23,458 nucleotides of DNA from Bacteroidales bacterium UBA4243 (GTDB lineage: Bacteria > Bacteroidota > Bacteroidia > Bacteroidales > F082), in the NCBI GenBank assembly GCA_002396205.1, contig DGXB01000044.1, positions 1 to 23,458 on the forward strand. The letters run 5' to 3'. The position numbers and the translations under genes were made by a program. The notes under the pieces are model-generated. The model did no database searches. It was not told the DNA's origin and saw only the letters and a program-made list of their open reading frames with translations. Shown piece after piece: positions 1 through 6,320 of the stretch; the first letter of the stretch is position 1, and every line of letters begins with the position of its first letter.

Positions 1-705
1 TTCATCGACGAAATCGACAAGATTGCGCGCAAGAGCGACAACCCCAGCATCACCCGCGACGTGAGCGGCGAAGGCGTGCAACAAGCCATGCTGAAGCTGC
101 TTGAAGGCTCGGTCGTCAATGTACCGCCACAAGGCGGACGCAAACACCCCGAGCAGAAGATGATTGCCGTCAACACGAAGGACATCCTCTTCATCGCCGG
201 CGGTGCCTTCGACGGCATCGAACGCCTCATAGCAGCCCGCAAACGCACCAACGTGATTGGCTACGGCGCCGGAGGCAACGAAGCCATCGACAAGGACAAC
301 ATGCTGCAATACCTCTCGCCTGCCGACCTCAAGAAATACGGTCTCATCCCTGAAATTGTCGGACGTCTGCCCGTCATCACCCACCTCAACCCCTTGGACA
401 AAGACGCGCTGAAACGCATCCTCACCGAGCCTAAAAACGCCTTGGTGAAACAGTTCACGAAACTCTTCGCCATGGACAAGATACACCTTGTCATCAAAGA
501 CGAAGTCTTGGACTTCATCGTGGAGAAAGCCATCGAGTTCAAGGTGGGCGCACGCGGACTGAGAAGCATCATGGAAGCCATCCTCAACGACGCCATGTTT
601 GAGATGCCCTCGCAAATCGAGGCCACCGAATTGGTCATCGACCGCGCCTATGCCGAGCAAAAACTTGAGAAATCGGGCTTGCAAAAACTGCATGTGGGCG
701 ACTGA
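1..705 (+). CDS. clpX: ATP-dependent Clp protease ATP-binding subunit ClpX, C-terminal part (5' end outside window)
   Basis: ClpX is the AAA+ unfoldase that recognises, unfolds and threads proteins into the ClpP protease in the cytoplasm. The reading frame is open from base 1, where it starts with FIDEIDKI, the Walker B motif. It continues through VSGEGVQQAML, the post-Walker B helix, the sensor-1 region, IVGRLPV, and the sensor-2 motif GARGLRSI near the C-terminus. About 234 codons are present; a full ClpX is about 410-430 residues, so the zinc-binding domain and Walker A lie to the left of the window. The gene ends with TGA at 703-705 and is followed after about 20 bases by a strong terminator, so it is the last gene of its transcript. 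Identification rests on several family-specific motifs and is very secure. Confidence 0.97.
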   Translation, partial: FIDEIDKIARKSDNPSITRDVSGEGVQQAMLKLLEGSVVNVPPQGGRKHPEQKMIAVNTKDILFIAGGAFDGIERLIAARKRTNVIGYGAGGNEAIDKDNMLQYLSPADLKKYGLIPEIVGRLPVITHLNPLDKDALKRILTEPKNALVKQFTKLFAMDKIHLVIKDEVLDFIVEKAIEFKVGARGLRSIMEAILNDAMFEMPSQIEATELVIDRAYAEQKLEKSGLQKLHVGD

Positions 706-723
706 ATATCAGAAAGATGAAAG

Positions 724-754
724 AAAAGCATCGGGTTTTGCCCGGTGCTTTTTT
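724..754 (+). terminator. Rho-independent terminator after clpX
   Basis: A 12-bp stem AAAAGCATCGGG / CCCGGTGCTTTT (one G-T pair) with loop TTTTG is followed by more T residues. It lies about 20 bases after the clpX stop codon. The T-tract runs directly into the -24 element of the next promoter. Confidence 0.9.
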
Positions 755-757
755 GTT

Positions 758-774
758 TTGGCACAATACTTGCA
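758..774 (+). promoter_or_regulatory. Sigma-54 (-24/-12) promoter for the DUF4294 gene
   Basis: The sequence reads TTGGCAC, five bases, TTGCA. This matches the sigma-54 consensus (YTGGCAC-N5-TTGCW), with the GG at 760-761 and GC at 772-773 separated by the required 10 bases. The predicted transcription start is near 785, leaving a leader of about 30 bases that contains AGGAG at 802-806, eight bases before the ATG. No standard Bacteroidetes -33/-7 pair with correct spacing was found here. The match is seen directly; use by RpoN is inferred. Confidence 0.75.
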
Positions 775-814
775 TTATGGAAGACGTTAAACTAAAAAGA
801 TAGGAGACAAAACG

Positions 815-1501
815 ATGAAGAGAATAGCCTTAATCGCATTGGTGGCCTTGATGAGCCTCGGCGGATACGCCCAAATGATTTCCAAGCCCAATGGCAAGAA
901 GGTCATGACCGTCAAGAAGCCTACGGAACAGCCCAAATCGGCAGTGGTCGACTTCACGTCGCCTACCGAACCCGTAAAAGGCACCGTCGTCTATGGCCGC
1001 ATCGAAGAGAACGGCGACACCACGCTGTTGGTCTACCTGCCTGAAGTCGACATCGATTTGATGCAACGCTACTTGCAAATCACCGAGACCAATAAAGGCC
1101 GTCGGCTGGCCAACAACGTGAAAAAGGTCTATCCTTATGCGAAACTTGCCGGAGCAAAAATGCAGGAATACGACTCGATATTGGCTAACATCAACGACAA
1201 AACCGAGCGCAACCGCCTGATGAAGCAAGCCGAAAAGGTAATCACCGACCAATATACTGAAGAGCTGAAAAACCTGACCATCACACAAGGCTTGATCCTT
1301 GTCCGCCTCATCGACCGCGAGACGGGCAACACCACCTACCAAGTGGTCAGAGAGCTGCGCGGCAAGGTGCGTGCCTTCTTCTACCAAGGTTTCGCGCGAC
1401 TGTGGGGCTATAACCTCAAAACGGAATACGACCCACACAACAATCCCGAAGACGACGAGATTGAAACCATCATGACGCTACTCGAACGCGGCGTGATTTG
1501 A
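815..1501 (+). CDS. Exported DUF4294-type protein of unknown function
   Basis: This is a 228-residue protein with an N-terminal signal peptide of about 20 residues (MKRIALIALVALMSLGGYAQ), so it is probably periplasmic or outer-membrane associated. After a short linker it contains YLPEVDI, then a long charged region (RLANNVKKVYPYAKLAGAKM...) and a conserved-looking end with RELRGKVRAFFYQGFARLWG and NLKTEYDP. This pattern fits the Bacteroidetes-specific DUF4294 family, whose function is unknown. The ATG has a clear AGGAG eight bases upstream, which is stronger than usual for this phylum. It stands alone between the clpX terminator and a convergent operon, and a sigma-54 promoter precedes it. 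The family assignment is from memory of sequence patterns. Confidence 0.85.
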   Translation: MKRIALIALVALMSLGGYAQMISKPNGKKVMTVKKPTEQPKSAVVDFTSPTEPVKGTVVYGRIEENGDTTLLVYLPEVDIDLMQRYLQITETNKGRRLANNVKKVYPYAKLAGAKMQEYDSILANINDKTERNRLMKQAEKVITDQYTEELKNLTITQGLILVRLIDRETGNTTYQVVRELRGKVRAFFYQGFARLWGYNLKTEYDPHNNPEDDEIETIMTLLERGVI

Positions 1502-1542
1502 TAAAACGGATCGTATTTTGGAACACGGATTGACACGGAAAA

Positions 1543-1569
1543 GTAGAGACGCTACAATTGCGTCTCTAT
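1543..1569. repeat. Palindrome of the GTAGAGACG family, probable bidirectional terminator
   Basis: A perfect 9-bp stem TAGAGACGC / GCGTCTCTA with a 7-base loop (TACAATT) lies between the convergent DUF4294 and cvpA-like genes. It is followed by TTTGTTT on the plus strand and by CTTTTCC on the minus strand. The arms match those of the palindromes at 6278-6305 and 11412-11439, but the GCCATGGC core is replaced by unrelated bases. It probably ends transcription from at least the plus side. Confidence 0.75.
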
Positions 1570-1573
1570 TTGT

Positions 1574-2128
1574 TTACACCAATTCGGAAGGCGTTGCAAG
1601 TGTCTCGTCTTGTTCCTCTTCGTTGGGCAAAACCTCCTTGGCATAATCCCTGACCAAATCGAAGCCCTTGTAAAGATAAGGCACCGTCTTTTCCACATAA
1701 GGATACAAATACGACTCTTTCTTCACCTCCTCCTTGACCAGTCCAAGAAACTGCAAATTATTGAGCACCAATACAAAAGTACTGCAAAGCAGCAGTCCTT
1801 TGGCCGCGCCGAAGACAAAACCTCCCAATTTGTTGAAGAAGCCCAAATTCATCGCCTTCACCGCCTTGGTGACCAACTTCCCGATGATATTGACCAAAAT
1901 GACGAGCAAGACAAACGTCAGCACGAAAGCGATGGTATTGAGGTATTTAGGATTAATTTCCATGACTTCTTGCAGGTGTGCCGCCGTAAAATCGGAAAAG
2001 TGCATGGCACCGTAGATGCCCAAGGCAAAGGCCAAAAGGGTGACCACCTCAAGAATTAGACCCTTTTTCCAGCCCCACCAACCGAAGATGAAGAGCACAA
2101 TGGCGATAATGATGTCTAAGTAGTTCAT
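1574..2128 (-). CDS. CvpA family membrane protein
   Basis: This is a 184-residue protein of the CvpA (colicin V production) type, an inner-membrane family whose molecular role is not settled. Four hydrophobic segments are visible: about residues 4-18, 27-43, 63-83 and 100-121, including LDIIIAIVLFIFGWWGWKKG and the glycine-rich NKLGGFVFGAAKGLLLC, both typical of the family. The C-terminus is a charged tail with acidic residues. I chose the ATG at 2128, because the longer frame would begin with TTG at 2179 deep inside the M64 gene. The ATG overlaps the M64 stop codon (ATGA), so the two are probably co-transcribed and translationally coupled. A functional link with the peptidase is not evident. 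Confidence 0.87.
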   Translation of the reverse strand: MNYLDIIIAIVLFIFGWWGWKKGLILEVVTLLAFALGIYGAMHFSDFTAAHLQEVMEINPKYLNTIAFVLTFVLLVILVNIIGKLVTKAVKAMNLGFFNKLGGFVFGAAKGLLLCSTFVLVLNNLQFLGLVKEEVKKESYLYPYVEKTVPYLYKGFDLVRDYAKEVLPNEEEQDETLATPSELV

Positions 2129-3393
2129 TTTGAATAATAAAGAATCATTCGTTCGATGGCGCGTTGGCAGACGGGGCAAAACTCATGGCCGTTGAAGGTC
2201 TTCATCAGGCAGTCCATCTTGGGGCTGTAGACGCCTTCAGGCTCGTAGCCACCACCTTCGTAAACGCCGATGGTGTTCTCGTATTTCTTCTCGCGTGGCG
2301 TGGGGATGGGCGTTTTCTTGTCCATCATGTCCTTCCATTTCGCATCAAAGTTGACGAGTGTGGTCAGGTTGGGCTCCCAAGGCTCAAGGTCGTTGTTGTA
2401 CATGTCGCCGTAGGTGTCGTCGTTGTAGTATTCATCGGCCAATCCCGCGAAGCCGTGCCCAAACTCGTGGATGATGACGTCGCTCGAAAAACCGTTGCTG
2501 GCTGCGCTCGAACAATAGAAGTTGTAGATGCCGCCACCACCATATTTCTCGGTATTCATCAGGATGTAAATCTGGTCGTAGGGCACTTGTCCGGCCAAGT
2601 CGCGGATGTCACGATTGTCGGTGCTCATGCAATAGCGCTCGCTGTCGAAAGTCCAGAAGCTGAAGCGCATTGCGGTGTTCTTGTAAATATGGTCGCCAGG
2701 CATGGTGCAGCCACTCTCTGCCGAAGGGACCATCACCCCACGGATGTTGAAGCTCTCGCGATAACGGTCGTAAGGCGCGTAGTTGAACATGCTTTCAACA
2801 AAGAAGTCACAGTCCTTGAGGAACTTACCCATCTCGGCCTGCGTGTAGCCTTCGGGAAGAATCACTATGTCAACGGCCTTGGTGATGTCTTTGTTGCCAA
2901 TCCAAGCCTCGTAGACGGGCAGGTTAAGGTTGTCATAGTTGCGGATGAAATAGTCGTCGGGGCTGATGGTGAAGCGCATCCCTTCCTTGAGTTGGCCTTC
3001 CCACGTCTTGTAGCAAAGCGCGATGTCGATTTTCACCTTGGGGAAAGGCACGATGACCGATTCCTCAAAGGTCTTGGTGATTTTAAAAGCTTCGTCGGTG
3101 GTCTGCCACTCCCCATAAAGGTTCTGGTAGCCTTTGGAAAACAGCAGGTTATCCGTTCCAGCCTCGAAGACCTTGACGATATAGCTGCCAAACTCCAAGT
3201 TGTCGATGAGGTTGGTTTTTGAGCCGCTCCAATAGGGTTCGCGGATGAGTTCCTTCAAAGAGAAGGTGGTCTCGTTGTGGTTGCCCGTCAGGCAATAGTC
3301 GACGCGCAACGAGGATTCGGTGAAATACTTGTCGAATTGCGCCCAAGCCATCATCGGCATGAGGGCAAGGAATAAAAGGATGGTTTTTCTCAT
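2125..3393 (-). CDS. Exported M64 family (IgA protease-like) zinc metallopeptidase
   Basis: This is a 422-residue protein with signal peptide MRKTILLFLALMPMMAWAQ. Residues about 20-150 form the beta-sandwich-like N-terminal domain seen in M64 peptidases. The catalytic domain follows, with the zinc motif HEFGHGFAGLADEYY at about residues 309-323: His309 and His313 are expected ligands, Glu310 the catalytic base, and Asp320 the likely third ligand. The C-terminus holds CLMKTFNGHEFCPVCQRAIE, with cysteines that may be paired. Family M64 was named for a Clostridium IgA protease; the Bacteroidetes members have no established substrate, so IgA cleavage should not be assumed. It is the first gene of an operon with the cvpA-like gene and is divergent from the ABC ATPase gene. 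Length and motifs are intact. Confidence 0.92.
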   Translation of the reverse strand: MRKTILLFLALMPMMAWAQFDKYFTESSLRVDYCLTGNHNETTFSLKELIREPYWSGSKTNLIDNLEFGSYIVKVFEAGTDNLLFSKGYQNLYGEWQTTDEAFKITKTFEESVIVPFPKVKIDIALCYKTWEGQLKEGMRFTISPDDYFIRNYDNLNLPVYEAWIGNKDITKAVDIVILPEGYTQAEMGKFLKDCDFFVESMFNYAPYDRYRESFNIRGVMVPSAESGCTMPGDHIYKNTAMRFSFWTFDSERYCMSTDNRDIRDLAGQVPYDQIYILMNTEKYGGGGIYNFYCSSAASNGFSSDVIIHEFGHGFAGLADEYYNDDTYGDMYNNDLEPWEPNLTTLVNFDAKWKDMMDKKTPIPTPREKKYENTIGVYEGGGYEPEGVYSPKMDCLMKTFNGHEFCPVCQRAIERMILYYSK

Positions 3394-3403
3394 GACGAAA
3401 GAT

Positions 3404-3438
3404 TTTGCACAAAAGTAGGCATTTTTTCAATACCTTTG
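3404..3438 (+). promoter_or_regulatory. Promoter for the ABC ATPase gene
   Basis: TTTG at 3404-3407 and TACCTTTG at 3431-3438 form the Bacteroidetes -33/-7 pair with 23-base spacing. The -7 box ends 16 bases before the ATG at 3455, so the mRNA leader would be only about a dozen bases with no Shine-Dalgarno sequence. The two divergent promoters overlap almost completely and may compete. Confidence 0.65.
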
Positions 3439-3445
3439 CGACAAA
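3410..3445 (-). promoter_or_regulatory. Promoter for the M64-cvpA operon
   Basis: Read on the minus strand, TACTTTTG (3417 to 3410) is an exact TAnnTTTG -7 box. A TTTG -33 box (3445 to 3442) lies 24 bases upstream, slightly longer than the usual spacing. The -7 box is about 17 bases from the ATG, so the leader is very short. It overlaps the promoter of the opposite gene. Confidence 0.6.
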
Positions 3446-3454
3446 ATTCCAACT

Positions 3455-5185
3455 ATGCCATCACCGCTGTTACAAGTGCGCAATCTCAAAGTCAGCTTTT
3501 TCCGCGACGGAAAATGGGCCGAAGCCGTGCATGGCATTGACCTTGACGTATTTGCGGGACGCACCTTAGGCCTTGTGGGCGAATCGGGCTCCGGCAAGTC
3601 GGTGAGTTCGTTGGCCGTGATGCGCCTGCTCAACGACAGGTTGAGCCGCATCGAGGCCGACAGCATCCAAATCGAAGACGACGAAATAAAGGACTTTTCG
3701 GAAAAACAGATGGCCGACGTGCGAGGCAAACGCATCGCGATGATTTTCCAGGAGCCGATGACATCGCTCAATCCTGTGTACAAATGTGGTTTTCAGGTGG
3801 CTGAGATGATTTTGCAGCACGAAACAGTGAGCAAGGCCGAAGCCAAAAGCCGAGTCATCAGCCTTTTCAAGCAGGTGATGCTGCCGAGACCCGAAGCCAT
3901 CTACGACAGTTATCCTCACGAGCTTTCAGGCGGACAGAAACAGCGTGTGATGATCGCCATGGCCATCGCCTGCAATCCCAAGCTGCTCATCGCCGACGAG
4001 CCTACCACTGCTTTAGACGTCACCGTGCAACTTGAAATCCTCAAGCTGCTGCGCAAGCTGCAAGCCGAAACGGGTATGGGCATGATTTTCATCACCCACG
4101 ACCTCGGAGTAGTAGCCGAAATTGCCGACGACGTGGCCGTGATGCACAACGGCGAAATCCTCGAACGCGGCAGTGTGGAGCAAATCCTCAACCATCCGCG
4201 TCATCCTTACACACAAGGGCTGTTGGCCTGCCGACCACCCATGGACGTGCGCCTCAAGCGGCTGCCTATCGTCAAGGAGTTTCTCGATGGCGAATGGCAA
4301 GGAGGCAAGGCGCAAATCCTGCAAGACCTGCAAATCAGCGATGCTGAACGAAAGGTTCACCTCAAACAACTCTACAGCCGCGAGCCGTTGCTGAAAGTAG
4401 AGCATTTGCAGACGTGGTATCCCCTTCGCAAAGGCGTTTTCAGCCGCGTCTATGATTATGTGAAAGCCGTCGACGATGTGACTTTGGATGTCTACGAGGG
4501 CGAGACTTTAGGTTTGGTGGGCGAGTCGGGCTGCGGCAAGACCACCTTGGGGCGAAGCATCCTGCGTTTGGCCGAGCCGACAAGCGGTAGGGTTTGGTTC
4601 GACGGCACCGAAGTGACTGCCTTAAAGGGACAAGCCTTGCGCGACTTTCGCAGGCAGGCCCAAATCGTATTCCAAGACCCCTACTCTTCGCTCAACCCAC
4701 GCATGACCATCGGCGAGGCGATAGCCGAGCCCATGTTGGTTCACGGTATCCAAAACGATGCCAAGAAAGGGCACGAAATGGTCTGCAAACTTTTGGAACA
4801 AGTTGGTTTACAGGCTGAACACTACAATCGTTATCCGCACGAATTCAGTGGCGGACAGCGTCAGCGCATCTGCATCGCGCGTGCCTTGGCTGTCAATCCT
4901 CGATTGGTGATTTGCGACGAATCGGTGTCGGCATTGGATGTGAGCGTGCAAGCACAAGTACTCAACCTACTTAACAAGCTCAAGGAAGAGCGTCATCTCA
5001 CTTATATCTTCATTTCACACGACTTGAGCGTAGTACGTTTCATGAGCGACCGCGTGGTGGTGATGTACAACGGCAAGCCCGTCGAGATAAACGAAGCGGA
5101 TGCCCTGTTCGAGCATCCGCAGAATGATTACACCAAAAAACTGATTGCGGCGTTGCCGGGGAGAAACGCATCCGCTTCCTATTGA
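3455..5185 (+). CDS. Double-NBD ABC transporter ATP-binding protein, peptide/nickel (Dpp/Opp/GsiA) type
   Basis: This is a 576-residue fusion of two ATPase domains that would power uptake of oligopeptides or a similar substrate through inner-membrane permeases. NBD1 has Walker A GESGSGKS (42-49), Q-loop Q99, signature LSGGQKQR (157-164), Walker B LLIADE (177-182) and H-loop His215. NBD2 has GESGCGKTT (356-364), signature FSGGQRQR (464-471), Walker B LVICDE (484-489) and His522. The HPYTQGLL stretch after NBD1, and a similar one after NBD2, are the oligopeptide-type C-terminal extensions. Both sites look catalytically complete. No permease or binding protein is nearby, which is common for this fused form; the substrate is therefore unknown. 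The last seven bases overlap the 3' end of the convergent pentapeptide gene. Confidence 0.93.
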   Translation: MPSPLLQVRNLKVSFFRDGKWAEAVHGIDLDVFAGRTLGLVGESGSGKSVSSLAVMRLLNDRLSRIEADSIQIEDDEIKDFSEKQMADVRGKRIAMIFQEPMTSLNPVYKCGFQVAEMILQHETVSKAEAKSRVISLFKQVMLPRPEAIYDSYPHELSGGQKQRVMIAMAIACNPKLLIADEPTTALDVTVQLEILKLLRKLQAETGMGMIFITHDLGVVAEIADDVAVMHNGEILERGSVEQILNHPRHPYTQGLLACRPPMDVRLKRLPIVKEFLDGEWQGGKAQILQDLQISDAERKVHLKQLYSREPLLKVEHLQTWYPLRKGVFSRVYDYVKAVDDVTLDVYEGETLGLVGESGCGKTTLGRSILRLAEPTSGRVWFDGTEVTALKGQALRDFRRQAQIVFQDPYSSLNPRMTIGEAIAEPMLVHGIQNDAKKGHEMVCKLLEQVGLQAEHYNRYPHEFSGGQRQRICIARALAVNPRLVICDESVSALDVSVQAQVLNLLNKLKEERHLTYIFISHDLSVVRFMSDRVVVMYNGKPVEINEADALFEHPQNDYTKKLIAALPGRNASASY

Positions 5186-6255
5186 TTGCGAATCTTATTC
5201 CCCAAAATAAAACCAAAGATACCGGTCAACAGGATGCCGATGGTGGTCTGCACCAAATTCAGCATGTCGACCAAAGGCGACACACCTTGCAGCACTTCCG
5301 AGTCCATGCCGGCCATGTTCTTCAGGCTCACGCCAAGGGCCTCAACATAATGCAGCAGCGACACCTCCTTGCTGAAGATGAAGGCGAAAAGGAGGACGGT
5401 GAAGATGTAGGTCAAAATCATCTTGAGCATACTCTCGCCATAGCCGAAAAAGAGGTCGGAGAGGCAATTGGTAAAGATGCGCCACACGTTGCCGATTTTC
5501 GTTCCCGTTTTCACTTTCGGGTCGCTAAATTCGGCCATCATGCGGCGGCGTTCCATGCGGCGGCCTTGCACGTAGGCCCAGTTGGCGTCGGCCAAGTAGC
5601 CCTTTTCGTTCCAAAGGCCGTTGAGGGTCTTGTAGATGTCCTCGGCATCGGCCCAACGTGCTTTCACGGCGGCATTGGGACTCCAGTCCGACACCTGGCG
5701 GCGGTCGTTGGTGCGCACGCCCGTACCGAAGTCGTGCCAGTCGACGAGGAACTTGGTGTAGGCTTCCTTGTCTTGTTGGATGATCTTGCCGTGGCGCAGA
5801 TTGTCACAACGGATGTTGGAACCGTCGCCAAAATAGGTGTTGAAAAAGCTGCAATTGCAGAACGACGAATGTTTGAAGAGTACCACACCTTCGAGGAAAC
5901 AACGGTAAAAGTCGCAGTAGTCAACGGTCGAATCCTCGAATGTGGCATTGTTGATACGGGCATAGCGGAAGTCGCTCCACGCGATGTTGGCATAACGGAA
6001 ACGGCAGTTTTCCAAGGTAGCTTTCTTGAACGAAACGCTCTGCAAGGTGGGTTCATCGGAGTGGCCACTGTGGTCGAAGTCGCAACTGTCCAAAACAGCC
6101 TCGTCGAAGCGGCAATGCTTCAATGTGGCATTCTTGAAGTTGACATTCGTTAAGGTGCAGCCGCTGAAGTCGAGGCTTTCGAGGGTTTGACCACCGAAGT
6201 CAATGTCTTTCAATTCTTTATTGGCGATAAGAGCCTGTATTTCTGATGTTGTCAT
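5179..6255 (-). CDS. Pentapeptide-repeat protein with C-terminal two-helix channel-like membrane domain
   Basis: This is a 358-residue protein. Residues about 10-155 are pentapeptide repeats, with Leu or Phe recurring every five residues (LESLDFSGCTLTNVNF and onward), which should form a right-handed quadrilateral beta-helix. A helical linker follows, containing RWADAEDIYKTLNGLWNEKG. Near residue 270 comes FFGYGES, then TM1 (about 279-294) and TM2 (about 333-353). This order resembles pentapeptide proteins carrying an Ion_trans_2-type pore, but no TVGYGD-like selectivity filter is visible between the helices. I chose ATG at 6255; a GTG at 6297 would place the start inside a palindromic repeat. 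It lies 65 bases after the M49 gene and may be co-transcribed with it. Function is unknown. Confidence 0.82.
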   Translation of the reverse strand: MTTSEIQALIANKELKDIDFGGQTLESLDFSGCTLTNVNFKNATLKHCRFDEAVLDSCDFDHSGHSDEPTLQSVSFKKATLENCRFRYANIAWSDFRYARINNATFEDSTVDYCDFYRCFLEGVVLFKHSSFCNCSFFNTYFGDGSNIRCDNLRHGKIIQQDKEAYTKFLVDWHDFGTGVRTNDRRQVSDWSPNAAVKARWADAEDIYKTLNGLWNEKGYLADANWAYVQGRRMERRRMMAEFSDPKVKTGTKIGNVWRIFTNCLSDLFFGYGESMLKMILTYIFTVLLFAFIFSKEVSLLHYVEALGVSLKNMAGMDSEVLQGVSPLVDMLNLVQTTIGILLTGIFGFILGNKIRNQ

Positions 6256-6277
6256 GTTGTTGATTTTTTTAAACGCC

Positions 6278-6305
6278 GTAGAGACGCGCCATGGCACGTC
6301 TCTAC
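6278..6305. repeat. Palindrome of the GTAGAGACG family (full 28-base copy)
   Basis: Arms GTAGAGACG and CGTCTCTAC flank the core GCCATGGC, with one mismatched C/A pair between arm and core, giving an almost perfect 28-base palindrome. It sits between the M49 gene and the pentapeptide gene. On the minus strand it is not followed by a T-tract, so it need not stop transcription. Related copies are at 1543-1569 and 11412-11439. Confidence 0.85.
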
Positions 6306-6320
6306 AAGCGAATGGTTATT

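Noticed and set aside
751..774. Standard Bacteroidetes -33/-7 promoter before the DUF4294 gene
   Set aside because: TACTTGC is a poor -7 match, and TTTG boxes lie only about 7-11 bases upstream, far too close; the sigma-54 match is much better.
2129..2179. Upstream TTG start for the cvpA-like gene
   Set aside because: It would add 17 polar residues before the first membrane helix and overlap the M64 gene; ATG at 2128 gives an ATGA coupling and a normal CvpA N-terminus.
2164..3222. Open frame on the plus strand opposite the M64 peptidase
   Set aside because: The M64 frame on the minus strand has a signal peptide, the HEFGH motif and a promoter; the opposite frame has none of these.
6256..6297. 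Upstream GTG start for the pentapeptide gene
   Set aside because: The extension would be encoded partly by a palindromic repeat and does not look like a conserved N-terminus.
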